DNA of 64,000 nucleotides from Pleodorina starrii (GCA_030267565.1 BRXU01000079.1:43881-107880); one strand, 5' to 3'; counted from the first letter of the stretch, positions 1-9,595 are shown. Notes: a model not told the origin generated them from the sequence alone. A program made the numbers and translations.

Positions 1-157
1 TCTCCGCAGCGACCCGCGCCCGCTCCGCCTTCGTGCGCCGCCGACGCCCGCTCGGCCCCTCGATCACCTCTAGCCGAGAAACCCTGCCGTCCCCTGGGCC
101 GTCCAAATGGACGCCCACTTTGCCGTCTCGTTCCAAACCAACACCTCCAACGCTCAT
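1..157 (-). pseudogene. 5' part of an IS66-type TnpA (accessory transposition protein), cut by window edge
   Basis: The minus strand is open from an ATG at 157 to the window edge (52 residues). It carries the motif EVIEGPSGRRRR followed by TKAERARVAAE, which resembles the N-terminus of IS66-family TnpA proteins just before their helix-turn-helix. The rest lies outside the window, so it cannot be judged intact or broken. No IS66 terminal repeat is recognisable between it and virB1, 11 bp away, which suggests the element or its flank has eroded. It stands where virB2-virB4 would be expected. Family assignment is from memory of the motif and moderate. Confidence 0.5.
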
Positions 158-168
158 GCGTACAGAAA

Positions 169-1299
169 ATGGCCCGGTCAGATCAGAAGCGGCAGGAGGG
201 GGGCCGCGTCGCGCTTACGATCGCCGTTGGTCAAGGCGTTCCCGTAATTGACGTCAACCAGCTACAGCAGAACCTCCTAATCCTGACGGAGCAGTTTGCT
301 GACCTCGAACGCCAGCGCAATAAACAAGGGCGGCTTGAGGACATTGGACAGCTGCATGAAGAACAGCTTGCCGCGCTTGATGCCATCATTGGCAGCACTC
401 GCCCGACAGGCAGTTCAGAAGATATGATTGCTGATCTGGAAGAAGGGGAAACTCCTTCTTCAGCAGCGCCCAATCTTTATTCCACCGAGGATGCCAATAC
501 AGCCACACCGGAACTTTTCGGTGATGCTCAGGTGACGGTAGAGCAAGTCATCATCCGGGCTGCCCAAGCCACCTACAGTCGTCCTGGGGTGGCTAAAGCA
601 GGATTGTCGCCGGTCCAATGGCGCGCACTGCTGCAGGCCATGATCTGGCAGGAAAGCCGCTTCAACCCTCATGCTGAGTCACCTGTCGGAGCCTATGGCC
701 TCACGCAGATTATGCCTCTTACAGCAGTCGATCTTGGGATTGGTGAAACCTATCGCGGTGATCCTTACGTGCAGGCGGAAGGTGGCGCACGTTACCTATC
801 AACCCAGCTTGATACGTTTGATGGCGATATTGTTCTGGCACTGGCAGCATACAATTCAGGCCCCGGAAATGTTCGGCGTCACAACGGCGTCCCGCCATTC
901 AACGAGACGCGGCACTACGTTCAGGTCATCCCGGCCAAGTATAACGAGTATCTGGCACAGATTGGCGGTGTTGATGCTCTGGGCACAATCGAGCCTGTTC
1001 TAGCGGCTGGCGCGCGCACTGCCATGATGAGCGATGGCGCGATGCTTTATGGCGACAACGCTTATGAAATGGTGCGCCAGTCAGCCGTTCGCGTCCGCGC
1101 CATTATCGAGCGGATTGAGACAACAGAGACACCGCATGAGGCAATGGCCCTCAATGCCTACATGCGCGCTGAAACAGCGCGCGTCATGGTTCTGCTGACG
1201 CGTCTGCGGGCAGCAAATTCACAACCCATTAGTGCTGAAGCAATGCAGTTCGCAGCCGAACAGGCTTCAGAGCGCAGTTTCCTAAGATTTGGAGAATGA
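169..1299 (+). CDS. virB1: VirB1-type lytic transglycosylase of the T4SS
   Basis: Predicted to open peptidoglycan locally so that the secretion channel can be built. The SLT domain spans about residues 145-260: the catalytic glutamate is E162 in WQESRFNP, followed by GAYGLTQIMP (about 174-183) and AYNSGPGNV (227-235). The 376-aa length is long for VirB1. Residues 20-75 form a helical segment starting QGVPVIDVNQLQQN that looks like the mature N-terminus of the next gene product (VirB5-like), so the protein may be a partial internal duplication. No clear signal peptide is present with this start, and the ribosome site is weak; the 5' end may have been altered by the IS66 remnant beside it. The stop overlaps virB5 (ATGA). 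Confidence 0.85.
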   Translation: MARSDQKRQEGGRVALTIAVGQGVPVIDVNQLQQNLLILTEQFADLERQRNKQGRLEDIGQLHEEQLAALDAIIGSTRPTGSSEDMIADLEEGETPSSAAPNLYSTEDANTATPELFGDAQVTVEQVIIRAAQATYSRPGVAKAGLSPVQWRALLQAMIWQESRFNPHAESPVGAYGLTQIMPLTAVDLGIGETYRGDPYVQAEGGARYLSTQLDTFDGDIVLALAAYNSGPGNVRRHNGVPPFNETRHYVQVIPAKYNEYLAQIGGVDALGTIEPVLAAGARTAMMSDGAMLYGDNAYEMVRQSAVRVRAIIERIETTETPHEAMALNAYMRAETARVMVLLTRLRAANSQPISAEAMQFAAEQASERSFLRFGE

Positions 1300-2105
1300 C
1301 CATGCGTAACCTCAGAAAGTTCGCTCGTCCAAAAGCTTTTGCTATTGCTGTCGTCGCTGCAACGGCCCTGCCCTACGCATATTCGGATGCCGCATACGCT
1401 CAAGGCGTTCCGACGGTAGATACTCAGAATATCGCTCAGTCCATCCGGCAGCTTCAAAATATGCTTGAAGATGCCGGTCTGCAAAACGCGCAGCTCGACC
1501 AGCTTCTCTCTCAAGTGACCCTTCTTCAAGGGCACCTTGAGACTGCCAATAACCTTTATGCCTCCCTGACTGGCGCCCGCGATATTGTCGGGCTGACCAT
1601 GGACGGCGATCTGAATGACCTTCTCGAAGGAAATATGAGCGGCGTCCTCGGGACGATCTTGGCCGGGATGAACGGTGACTGGAGCGGGCTGACTGGCCCG
1701 CGATCGGTGAACATGCGGACCACAATGACCGCAGCTCTGGAAAGCGCAGGGTTTGGAGAGGGCACTGTTGAAGAATTGGCCGGATCAAGTGTGCCAGGCG
1801 CTCGCCGTGTCGCATCCGCTGCAACTGGTGGAGCTGTCGTTGCCGCAGCTGGTGAAAGTGCCCATGCGAATACGGCGCAAAGCCTCGGCCGCGTCGGCGC
1901 ACTGGTCGATATGATCGGAGAGACTGAAGATCTAAAGGCGTCAATCGACCTGAACACGCGCGTAAATGCCGAGGTCGTCATTGCTCTGTCGCAGCTCATC
2001 GAACTTGAAGCTGTAACCGCAGTAAATTCGGGCATGGCGGGCATGATGGATGCTGCCACGATGGCCGAAGAGCGCGCGTTCCTCACGTTCGGGAACATCG
2101 AATAA
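1296..2105 (+). CDS. virB5: VirB5/TrbJ-like T4SS periplasmic protein
   Basis: The 269-aa product has a signal peptide (basic MTMRNLRKFARPK, hydrophobic AIAVVAATALPYAYS, cleavage near AYAQ) and a mature helical part beginning QGVPTVDTQNIAQSIRQLQ. This matches the VirB5/TrbJ family, minor pilus-tip proteins that help contact the recipient. A Gly/Ala-rich stretch at about 165-190 is variable in the family. The start is coupled to virB1 by a 4-base overlap; an ATG six bases downstream is possible. The position between virB1 and virB8 supports the call. Sequence in this family is poorly conserved, so the assignment rests on context plus the N-terminal motif. Confidence 0.75.
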   Translation: MTMRNLRKFARPKAFAIAVVAATALPYAYSDAAYAQGVPTVDTQNIAQSIRQLQNMLEDAGLQNAQLDQLLSQVTLLQGHLETANNLYASLTGARDIVGLTMDGDLNDLLEGNMSGVLGTILAGMNGDWSGLTGPRSVNMRTTMTAALESAGFGEGTVEELAGSSVPGARRVASAATGGAVVAAAGESAHANTAQSLGRVGALVDMIGETEDLKASIDLNTRVNAEVVIALSQLIELEAVTAVNSGMAGMMDAATMAEERAFLTFGNIE

Positions 2106-2761
2106 TGGCACGCGAAAAAAAAGAAATTATCGAAGAAGAACTGATTTTTGGTGCGCGCAAGCGCGAAGCATTTTGGCGCAAGCTGGCCCTTACAGGTTGG
2201 GGCTTTGGCATCATAGGGTGCTTGTCAGCTGCTGCAGTCGCAGTCTTTACCGAGCGTCCTGCACCCGCACTCGTGCCATTTGATCCTGCAACTGGAATGG
2301 CGCTGCCAATGGCAAGCGTCGGAACCCTCAGTCTGAACGAACAGCAGGCAGTCGTGCAATCTCTTGTTTTCGCCTATGTGCGCGACCGAGAAACCTACAA
2401 TCGGATCGACAACGATCAGCGCGTTCAGACGCTACTCAATCGCTCTGAGGGTAATGCACGCGGCTCCCTAGTCGAACAGTGGACAGCGGATAATCCAGAT
2501 TTCCCCCCAACGCTCTACGGTGAGAACTCTCGTATGGATGTGGAGGTTATCAGTGTCACCCCTCTCAGCAATGATAGGGCGACGGCCCGGATCGTGAAGC
2601 GGCTCGTGACGCCCCGCGGCACGACCGAGGGGACATTCACTGTCTCGCTCGTCTTCAACTTCCAGCCTCAAGAACAGCGCACTCTCGAAGCCCTGTGGCA
2701 AAACCCATTCGGTTTCTCGGTGCGGGAATATGTGGTGTCGTCGGAAAGGTTCACAGAATGA
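2105..2761 (+). CDS. virB8: VirB8 inner-membrane T4SS assembly factor
   Basis: 218 aa with the VirB8 layout: a short cytoplasmic N-terminus rich in Lys/Glu, one membrane span at about residues 25-45 (LTGWGFGIIGCLSAAAVAVF), then a periplasmic NTF2-like domain to the end with ATARIVKRLV and the terminal NPFGFSVREYVVSSE signature. VirB8 nucleates assembly and contacts VirB9 and VirB10. The start overlaps the virB5 stop and the stop overlaps the virB9 start, so translation is probably coupled. Confidence 0.9.
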   Translation: MAREKKEIIEEELIFGARKREAFWRKLALTGWGFGIIGCLSAAAVAVFTERPAPALVPFDPATGMALPMASVGTLSLNEQQAVVQSLVFAYVRDRETYNRIDNDQRVQTLLNRSEGNARGSLVEQWTADNPDFPPTLYGENSRMDVEVISVTPLSNDRATARIVKRLVTPRGTTEGTFTVSLVFNFQPQEQRTLEALWQNPFGFSVREYVVSSERFTE

Positions 2762-3453
2762 AAAAAACTAGCTTCCTCGCCGCACTTTGCCTCGCCGGTT
2801 TTTCGACAGTGGCTCACGCCGAGGTTACGCCCCGCGCGGGTGCGCACGATAGTCGAGTGCGCCTGGCTCATTATGTTGATGGGCAGGTTTATCGGATCAA
2901 TACAACGATCATGAAAGTCACCTCAATCGAGTTTGGCTCGGGCGAGGAAATCATATCAATCGCTGCGGGTGATACCGAAGGATTCCAGTTCGACGCAGTT
3001 CCTGGCGGCCATGCAATGCTCATCAAACCCATGATGTCAGGCGTCACCACGAACATCATCGTCTATACCAATCAGCGGGCATACTACTTTGCGGTTACAG
3101 AAACCAATTCTGCGACGCACTATGTTGTTCGGTTCGATGGCCCACGCACGCGCTCTGCGCCTCCTGCTAACAAACAGGTTGTCGCAACTGCCCCCTACGA
3201 CACATACGGCGCGAACCGGCTGACGGAGATCACGCCCCGCGAAGTATTCGATGATGGGACGTTTACGTATTTCCGTTTCGCGCGGAATGCCTCGCTGCCT
3301 GCAATTTTTCGCGTTTCGGGCGGTCGAGAGCGCACTGTGAACAGCCAAACTTTGGACGATGGCACAATCAGGGTTTCGGGTGTCTCGCAGTATTGGGTGC
3401 TGCGGGCCGGGGAAACTGAAAACACGATTGCGAGGCTTGGAGGCAGCAAATGA
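2758..3453 (+). CDS. virB9: VirB9 outer-membrane core protein
   Basis: The start is the ATG overlapping the virB8 stop, which gives a clean signal peptide (MKKTSFLAALCLAGFSTVAHA) and a 231-aa protein. The N-terminal domain has DSRVRLAHYVDGQVYRI and GDTEGFQFD; the C-terminal beta domain has the VirB9 segment PREVFDDGTFTYFRF and ends with WVLRAGE. VirB9 forms the outer-membrane ring with VirB7 and VirB10. No separate virB7 lipoprotein gene was seen nearby. Confidence 0.92.
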   Translation: MKKTSFLAALCLAGFSTVAHAEVTPRAGAHDSRVRLAHYVDGQVYRINTTIMKVTSIEFGSGEEIISIAAGDTEGFQFDAVPGGHAMLIKPMMSGVTTNIIVYTNQRAYYFAVTETNSATHYVVRFDGPRTRSAPPANKQVVATAPYDTYGANRLTEITPREVFDDGTFTYFRFARNASLPAIFRVSGGRERTVNSQTLDDGTIRVSGVSQYWVLRAGETENTIARLGGSK

Positions 3454-4892
3454 CTGACGACACGAGCAACGCAGAAGTCGATCAACAGCAAGGCGCTCAA
3501 GACACTGAGGGCGATCCCGAAGAACAGCTGAATGAGCGCCTTCAGGCGCTTGAGGCTGAGAGTCAGGGTGCAAAAAAGACTGAGAGCAAACGGTCACCTG
3601 CGATCCTGGTCACGGGACTGATTGCGATCTGCGGGCTAGGCTTGGCTGCTTATACAGTTTCACAGACTTCAACGGATCGTTCCAGCCTTAGAACAGGACA
3701 GTCTGACCCATTCCAGAATATCGGTACAAGCGCCTACGGCCATCTGCGCGTAGCCCAAGGCGCTGAATCAGACCCGCAACCTGAGCCTGAGCTGGAGGAG
3801 CCGCAGCAGCCAGAGCCTGATCCTCGCTTTGAAGAAATGCAGCAACAACTTGCAGCATTGCGGGCCGAGATTGCGGCGCGGGATGCAGCCAGCGAAACGG
3901 ATAATGCCGAAGTCACCGAGGAAGCCCCTGAGGAAGATGACCGGCTATCATTGCTTGCAGAGGAGCTGGAAACCCTGCGTCTTCGCGATGAGGAGCGTGA
4001 CTCGGAAGCGGCGCGGATCGCACAGGACCATGCGCGCGAAATGCAACGACTGCAAAGCGAGCTGGATCTTGCCCGGCTGTCTGGTGGGGGTGACAATTAC
4101 GACCAGTCCGGTAATGCCGCGCTTGATGATCGTGCCCGACAAGCCGAAGAAGCACGTCGCCTAGCCCTGGAGCAACAGGAACGTCGCCGTTCCTCGGGTA
4201 TGCTTGCCTTTGGGCGAAGCGGTGGAGGCGGTGGCGAAGCCTCTGGTGCGGCTGAACAGCGTGAAGCGCGGCTGTCAGACAACGAGGCGTTCGTGCGCGA
4301 TGCAGGAAGGCCGGCGCAGGTCGAGCGGGCTTCCGTGATAGTGAACCCCGCAAACACTGTAACGCAAGGAACGATGATCCAAGCTATTTTGGAAACTGCG
4401 ATCAATTCGCAGCTTCCCGGTGCGATTAGGGGGGTCGTAAGCGAGGATGTGCATTCCTATGACGGGACGCGCATTTTGATCCCTCGGGGATCGCAAGTGA
4501 TCGGACGATACTCTGAAGGCGTAGAACTGGGCCAGCGCCGCGCACTGGTGGCATGGGAGCGCATCATCATGCCGGACAATCAGTCCGTCACAATTTCAGC
4601 CTATGGCGGCGACGAGATAGGACAGTCCGGTCTTACGGGAAAGGTAAACAATCATTTCGGTCAGCGTTTTGGTTCGGCAGCTCTTGTTAGCTTCCTGACG
4701 ATCCTTCCGGCACTCGCGACGGAAAACACGGATGATGACCGCGCAAATGATATGGCGGATAGCGTAGGGCAGAACCTAACCAGCGCGACAACCTCCGTGC
4801 TGAGTGAGTCCCTACGCATCAAGCCAACTATCCGCGTCGCCCAAGGCGCCCGTGTGACGATCATGGTTGACCGTGATCTGGAGATTTTCTGA
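3450..4892 (+). CDS. virB10: VirB10/TrbI channel scaffold
   Basis: 480 aa. A cytoplasmic N-terminus is followed by one membrane span (about 50-68, AILVTGLIAICGLGLAAYTV), a Pro/Glu-rich and coiled-coil region (about 105-270), a Gly-rich linker, and the TrbI/VirB10 beta-barrel domain (about 290-480) with NPANTVTQGTMIQAILETAI, GTRILIPRGSQVIG and the terminal ARVTIMVDRDLEI. It bridges the inner and outer membranes and senses ATP use by VirB11 and VirD4. The start overlaps virB9 by four bases and the stop shares one base with the virB11 start. Confidence 0.95.
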   Translation: MTDDTSNAEVDQQQGAQDTEGDPEEQLNERLQALEAESQGAKKTESKRSPAILVTGLIAICGLGLAAYTVSQTSTDRSSLRTGQSDPFQNIGTSAYGHLRVAQGAESDPQPEPELEEPQQPEPDPRFEEMQQQLAALRAEIAARDAASETDNAEVTEEAPEEDDRLSLLAEELETLRLRDEERDSEAARIAQDHAREMQRLQSELDLARLSGGGDNYDQSGNAALDDRARQAEEARRLALEQQERRRSSGMLAFGRSGGGGGEASGAAEQREARLSDNEAFVRDAGRPAQVERASVIVNPANTVTQGTMIQAILETAINSQLPGAIRGVVSEDVHSYDGTRILIPRGSQVIGRYSEGVELGQRRALVAWERIIMPDNQSVTISAYGGDEIGQSGLTGKVNNHFGQRFGSAALVSFLTILPALATENTDDDRANDMADSVGQNLTSATTSVLSESLRIKPTIRVAQGARVTIMVDRDLEIF

Positions 4893-5878
4893 TGCAGGAT
4901 GACAGCTACTTTAATCAGGCGATGGCCGCGCTAGGCGATGTAGTCACGCGCGAAGACCTTGTGGAGCTGTGCATCAACCCTGATGGAACAGTCTGGGCGG
5001 AAACTCGTGGTGACCATTTCATGCAGAAGTGTGAAGCGCATCTGACAAGAAATGTGCTGGCTGACTTAGCCGCTAGTATCGTCGGCCAGGCCCAAGCGAC
5101 CATCAGCAAAACCAAGCCCCTTATCTCGGCTTCTATTGAGTATCTCGGCCGTCCGATCAGGGTCCAGGTCGTCGCACCACCTGCGGCACTCTCAGGCCAT
5201 GCTATCGCAATGCGCTTCTTCTCATCCCTGCCCCTCGATGAGGTCAAACTAGACTATCTCTATGGAGAACAGCGGTCATTGGATGAGGAGCGCGCGGCAC
5301 GAAACCTGCAGCTCAAAGAAATTGCAGAAAAAGGCACTCTCGATGAAGCCCTAGAGTTCTGTGTCTGTGAAAAGCTGAACATGGTCCTGTCAGGCGGAAC
5401 CTCGACGGGCAAGACTGTAGCTCTCCGCAAAATCATGACCTTCATTCCTCCAACTGAACGGGTCATCACTATTGAGGACGCCGCTGAGCTGCTGCCTAGC
5501 CAGCCTAATACAGTGTCCTTGATTGCCGACAGGAACAGTGACGTGCGATCGCCTGACGCGCTTCTTATTTCTTCGCTGCGAATGCGGCCTGACAGGGTGA
5601 TCGTTGGCGAAGTGCGCGGCAAGGAAGCGATGACATTCCTTGAAGCTATCAACACAGGGCATGGCGGCTCAGCGACTACCGTTCATGCCGAAACGCCAAC
5701 CCTGGCATTAGATGCTCTTGCCATGAAAGCAGGCCGATCAGATGTGCCCATGAGCTATTCGGAAATTCGTGAATACATTACCCGATCTATCGACGTCATC
5801 ATTCAGACAGGTCGGAAAGACGGAAAGCGCGGCATTGCCGAGTTCTACCTTCCGACAGCGAAAGGAACAGCAGGATGA
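4892..5878 (+). CDS. virB11: VirB11 traffic ATPase
   Basis: 328 aa, the usual family length. Walker A is GGTSTGKT (about 168-175), the Walker B region is RVIVGEVRG (235-243), and the His box GHGGSATTVHAE (about 257-268) is complete, so the ATPase looks active. It is a hexameric cytoplasmic motor driving pilus assembly and DNA transfer. The start shares its A with the virB10 stop; the 3' end overlaps the next gene by four bases. Confidence 0.96.
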   Translation: MQDDSYFNQAMAALGDVVTREDLVELCINPDGTVWAETRGDHFMQKCEAHLTRNVLADLAASIVGQAQATISKTKPLISASIEYLGRPIRVQVVAPPAALSGHAIAMRFFSSLPLDEVKLDYLYGEQRSLDEERAARNLQLKEIAEKGTLDEALEFCVCEKLNMVLSGGTSTGKTVALRKIMTFIPPTERVITIEDAAELLPSQPNTVSLIADRNSDVRSPDALLISSLRMRPDRVIVGEVRGKEAMTFLEAINTGHGGSATTVHAETPTLALDALAMKAGRSDVPMSYSEIREYITRSIDVIIQTGRKDGKRGIAEFYLPTAKGTAG

Positions 5879-6330
5879 TGAAGTCCATTGTTCTCGCTGC
5901 TATCGCAGTTGCCGCTACTGCCGCTACTGCTCACCCAGACAAGGTGACGGAAGATCAGGAACGTAAGTTTCTGCGCTTCGACACGCAAAGCGCAGGAAAT
6001 CCAGAAATCTCCGAACGCGGCTGCTCGATCCCGCCACGTCCTGTTCTTCCAAACCCAAAAAACGCGCCAGTCAACGCCAACCCTGATCAAGCAAGTTCTG
6101 TCCTACTATCAGTCTACAGGCGTCAGAACGCAGAGCGGATTGTGTCTGAGCAAGCCTGCTCGTGCGACATGTATTTCTCGGATTGGGATAGCGCGCTCAA
6201 TGAAATGATGGCCGTTTTTGAGGGGCTACACTTCGATGAGTGGGCAAGCGTTCGGCTTGAAAACAGCAGGGCCACGAATGCCCTATCCTCCGAAGTGCGG
6301 ACAATCTGCAAAGAAAGTGGTGTCCTATAA
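5875..6330 (+). CDS. Small exported protein of the T4SS operon, function unknown
   Basis: 151 aa with a signal peptide (MMKSIVLAAIAVAATAATA, cleavage before HPDK) and several cysteines in the mature part (ERGCS, QACSCD), suggesting disulphides in the periplasm. It overlaps virB11 upstream and abuts virB6 downstream, so it is co-translated with the channel genes. The first cysteine is not placed for a lipobox, so it is not a classical VirB7. The family is not recognised. Confidence 0.7.
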   Translation: MMKSIVLAAIAVAATAATAHPDKVTEDQERKFLRFDTQSAGNPEISERGCSIPPRPVLPNPKNAPVNANPDQASSVLLSVYRRQNAERIVSEQACSCDMYFSDWDSALNEMMAVFEGLHFDEWASVRLENSRATNALSSEVRTICKESGVL

Positions 6331-7370
6331 TGCCTATAGTTTCGGAACTGGTGGAAATTGGACAGCAGCAACTCAGTGACGCCGCACAATCGCAGTTTGG
6401 CCTTACTGCCGCAGCTATCGGTGACACACTCCAAGTAGCAGCATCGCTGGCTATCATCCTCGTCTTTATCAATGCGCTCCTGCAAATTCGGCCGCAGCCT
6501 GTCGGAGATCTGTTGATACTGGTCGTAAAGTTGCTTTTAATTTTCCAGTTCGCGACAGTGTGGAGCCAATTCAATGCCATCGCTAGTGCGGTCATAAACG
6601 GCATGGATTCAATTGCAGGCGCCATGCTGTCAGGCAGCTCTAATCCGAACATGGGTCTTGCAGCCTCATTCGATGATATGCTGGACCGCCTCGCAACCAG
6701 CGCCAATACGACAATGGACAACCTCAGTTACATGAGCCGTGCCGTAATGAGCGGCATTTTCTTCATCCTACATTCCCTCACGGCGGCAGTGGCGGGACTG
6801 ATCTTGATTTTCGCCCTAGTCATGATCACGATCCATCTTGGCCTCGCGCCCATTTTTATTGGTCTTTCAGTCTTCAAAGCGACGTCTGACTTCTTTTTTC
6901 AGTGGCTTCGCTCGACTCTAAGTTACGTTCTTTATCCTATCGTCATCGCCGCTGTGCTGGGTTCAATGATCCGGCTTACGCAAGGTGTTGTTGATAACCT
7001 TGATCCAACAAACATCGAATCCATCGCTGGCTTGGTCCCTTTTCTGACGATCCTCTTTATGATGATTTTCACCATTGTCCTGATACCGATGATTGTGAGC
7101 GGCCTAAGCGGGATGGTTGCGGCCGTTGGTCCTTTAGCGGCGGCTGCGGTTACTGCTGGCGTGTATCGCAACCTGTCTGGGTCGATGGCAGGTCCTGCAG
7201 CTCTGTCGAGATCGTTCCGCGGTGCCGGTAGCGGCGGCAATGCGGGGTCATCACCTCCCGCACCTGGGCCCGGACCGGGTGCGGGTGCAAGCCCCGCCTC
7301 CCCGCATCAGGCACAGCCAAGCGTGCAGCGACAACTTAACATGCCAAATAGGTTCCGGGACCGTTCCTGA
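6330..7370 (+). CDS. virB6: VirB6 polytopic inner-membrane protein
   Basis: 346 aa with about six hydrophobic segments (for example LQVAASLAIILVFINALL, LTAAVAGLILIFALVMITI and VPFLTILFMMIFTIVLIPMI), the family motif region HLGLAPIFIGLSVF and the adjacent FFFQWLRSTLSYVLYP. The tail after about residue 290 is Gly/Pro-rich and soluble. VirB6 lines the inner-membrane part of the DNA path. It is the last gene of the operon and is followed directly by a strong terminator. Confidence 0.9.
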   Translation: MPIVSELVEIGQQQLSDAAQSQFGLTAAAIGDTLQVAASLAIILVFINALLQIRPQPVGDLLILVVKLLLIFQFATVWSQFNAIASAVINGMDSIAGAMLSGSSNPNMGLAASFDDMLDRLATSANTTMDNLSYMSRAVMSGIFFILHSLTAAVAGLILIFALVMITIHLGLAPIFIGLSVFKATSDFFFQWLRSTLSYVLYPIVIAAVLGSMIRLTQGVVDNLDPTNIESIAGLVPFLTILFMMIFTIVLIPMIVSGLSGMVAAVGPLAAAAVTAGVYRNLSGSMAGPAALSRSFRGAGSGGNAGSSPPAPGPGPGAGASPASPHQAQPSVQRQLNMPNRFRDRS

Positions 7371-7381
7371 TCCTAAAAAAG

Positions 7382-7410
7382 AAAAGCCCGCCTTAACGGC
7401 GGGCTTTTTT
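7382..7410. terminator. Bidirectional intrinsic terminator between virB6 and virD4
   Basis: The stem AAAAGCCCGCC / GGCGGGCTTTT closes a 5-base loop, with a T-run on the plus side and an A-run on the other. It therefore serves both the virB operon and the convergent virD4-relaxase-mobC transcript. Confidence 0.9.
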
Positions 7411-7432
7411 GTTCGGGTAGGTGCTTGATACG

Positions 7433-9595
7433 TCATACCTCAACCTGAGATATTACGTCCATATCAGTGAATTTGTCTCGTAGATCGTCCAGCATTGACC
7501 GCCCCTTCTTCAACGTGCGGTCAACGACTGCGCGGGCTTCTGGAGTGTCGGGCACGTCCTTTAAGGCCAAATCTAATTGTGCAGTTGCCACCGCTTTTCG
7601 TTGTGGCCTCCGGTTCGAGCGAACAGCGGAAACGGAAGTGTCAGCTGAAGGCGCTTTTCGAGCCAACCTGCGTGATGATCTGGGCCTATCGTCCGGAGCC
7701 GGATCGTTTTGCTCTACGATCTGAGGCGCTGCAACTTCGACGTCCTGAACGATCGTTCTATAAGCGGTTTCAACGCTGGCATCCTTCCCGACCGCAACAG
7801 GCTCAACGACTTCAGGTGACGCCTCGGCATCCACCTTCTCCGGGGGTGGCAACAAGCGCACTCTAGCTTTTTCTGCCGCGCGGGCGGCGTCCGCTTCCAT
7901 CAAGCCAATGTCAGGGAAAACGTACTTATCCATAGCAGGGTTATGCGGAGGCATCGGCATAGGACCGGTTTGAGCCTCGAACATGGGCTTCAACTTTGCA
8001 TCACTGAAGTATTTGATACGCTTTGCCCGGATCGGCATGTCGGCATCAACAATGATAATTACGTCATCCTTGGGCAGCCGGCGCGCTTCATCCTCTGACA
8101 ACAAAGGCCGTTCTTCTGTTCGTTCGCTGACATTGACGCCATTGAAAGCACCTTGACCAATAGTCCGGCTCTTGCTGACGACCCGCCGCGTCGTCATGCC
8201 TGTTGCACGGGACAGGTCAGACACCGTTTTTTCCTCAGAAGGCGTCAGATATAGTTTTATCCCTGCGCCACCTTGGAGCGACAGGCGAACATTCTGCCCA
8301 TAAATCTCGTCCAGCGCTGGAACAGTCTGCGTAACAATTGCCAAGTTGCCGCCGTATGACCGCAGGGTTTTGATCGACTCAGCTACAATCGGCATTTTGC
8401 CAAGTTTGTCGAACTCATCCAGCATGATTAGGACCGGCCAAGGTTCGTCCTGACCTGGCTCGCCAGCCCCCTGCAATGAAGAAATGAGATCGGAAAAAAA
8501 CAATCTGATCAGCGGTGCGATTGCAGCAACGTCATCTGGCGGTACAACCAGATAAACGGTCTGAGGTTTTTTGCGGAAGGTCACAAACTCAAAATCACTA
8601 TCATCAGTTAGAGCGCAAATGCGCGGGTTTGCCCACGTTCCAAGACCCGAGCTGCTGAGAACTGAGAGGTATGCTGACAGGGTACGTTCGGTGATATTCG
8701 CGAGCTTGTTGAACATCATCTTAGTGGCAGGATCTTCCGCTATTCGGGCATAGTAAGCGTACTGCGTCTTTGTCTCTCCGCCTTGAACCGCATAGCGGTA
8801 AATCTCCCCCAACGTGACGCGGGTTTTTTCATAAGCCAGCATCCCGCAAGCGACAAAAATATCCGTAGCGCCCGGTAGAAACTCCTCTGCCCCCTGCCCG
8901 GCTTGCAGGAACAGCTTGGCGATCTTTTGAAGCTCCATCATGCGCTGCGCAGGGTTCTTCATCTTGCCGACGCGCTTGAGGGGGTTGTATCGGTGCGACG
9001 GCGACTCCCAATCGGTCGGTGCAAAGCGATAGACCGTATCGCCGCGCGCTTTGCGGTGGCGTGACGTTAACTCAAAGTTTTCGCCTTTCACGTCCAGCAC
9101 TACGCTGCTGCCTGCATAGGTTAGGCAGTTGGGAATAACGAAGCCCACGCCTTTACCACGTCCCGTAGGCGCAACGATTAGGGCATGTGGATGCTCGGCA
9201 GATACAATAAAGGGTTGGTTTGAGCCTGGGTCACCCGTCTTTCCCAAAACAAAGCCTTTGGCGGGATTGGTTAAGAAGCGTTTGCGCTTCATTTGCCGTT
9301 TCGTCTGCCAGCTCGTCTTCCCAAAGCGTGTAAGGTCTTCTGTCGTCACCTTAGCAGCCAGCATGAAGCCCGCCAGGGTGGTTGCAATGACCACAAAGTT
9401 TATCAGGACATAGCCGCGTGGATCACGCGCTTGGATGTCACCGTACTGCGTAGCGATAAAAAAGAGATCGAGTTCGGCCAAGTCGTAGCGGTACTGGGCG
9501 AGACCCGACGCCAGCACGTAGCCAATCAGAAAAGCGAAAAAACCAATAAGGAGAACCCCTCCTAGTTGGCGCAGCCTGCCTTCAAGTCTGGTCAT
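7433..9595 (-). CDS. virD4: VirD4-type coupling protein (T4CP)
   Basis: 720 aa. Two membrane spans lie near the N-terminus (about 12-32 and 63-81), followed by Walker A APTGRGKG (142-149), Walker B VLIMLDEFDKLGKM, and the motif region LSLQGGAGIKLYLTP typical of TraG/VirD4. The last 200 residues are low-complexity and charged and may contact the relaxosome. It couples the relaxase-DNA complex to the VirB channel. It lies 11 bp downstream of the relaxase gene on the same strand. Confidence 0.95.
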   Translation of the reverse strand: MTRLEGRLRQLGGVLLIGFFAFLIGYVLASGLAQYRYDLAELDLFFIATQYGDIQARDPRGYVLINFVVIATTLAGFMLAAKVTTEDLTRFGKTSWQTKRQMKRKRFLTNPAKGFVLGKTGDPGSNQPFIVSAEHPHALIVAPTGRGKGVGFVIPNCLTYAGSSVVLDVKGENFELTSRHRKARGDTVYRFAPTDWESPSHRYNPLKRVGKMKNPAQRMMELQKIAKLFLQAGQGAEEFLPGATDIFVACGMLAYEKTRVTLGEIYRYAVQGGETKTQYAYYARIAEDPATKMMFNKLANITERTLSAYLSVLSSSGLGTWANPRICALTDDSDFEFVTFRKKPQTVYLVVPPDDVAAIAPLIRLFFSDLISSLQGAGEPGQDEPWPVLIMLDEFDKLGKMPIVAESIKTLRSYGGNLAIVTQTVPALDEIYGQNVRLSLQGGAGIKLYLTPSEEKTVSDLSRATGMTTRRVVSKSRTIGQGAFNGVNVSERTEERPLLSEDEARRLPKDDVIIIVDADMPIRAKRIKYFSDAKLKPMFEAQTGPMPMPPHNPAMDKYVFPDIGLMEADAARAAEKARVRLLPPPEKVDAEASPEVVEPVAVGKDASVETAYRTIVQDVEVAAPQIVEQNDPAPDDRPRSSRRLARKAPSADTSVSAVRSNRRPQRKAVATAQLDLALKDVPDTPEARAVVDRTLKKGRSMLDDLRDKFTDMDVISQVEV

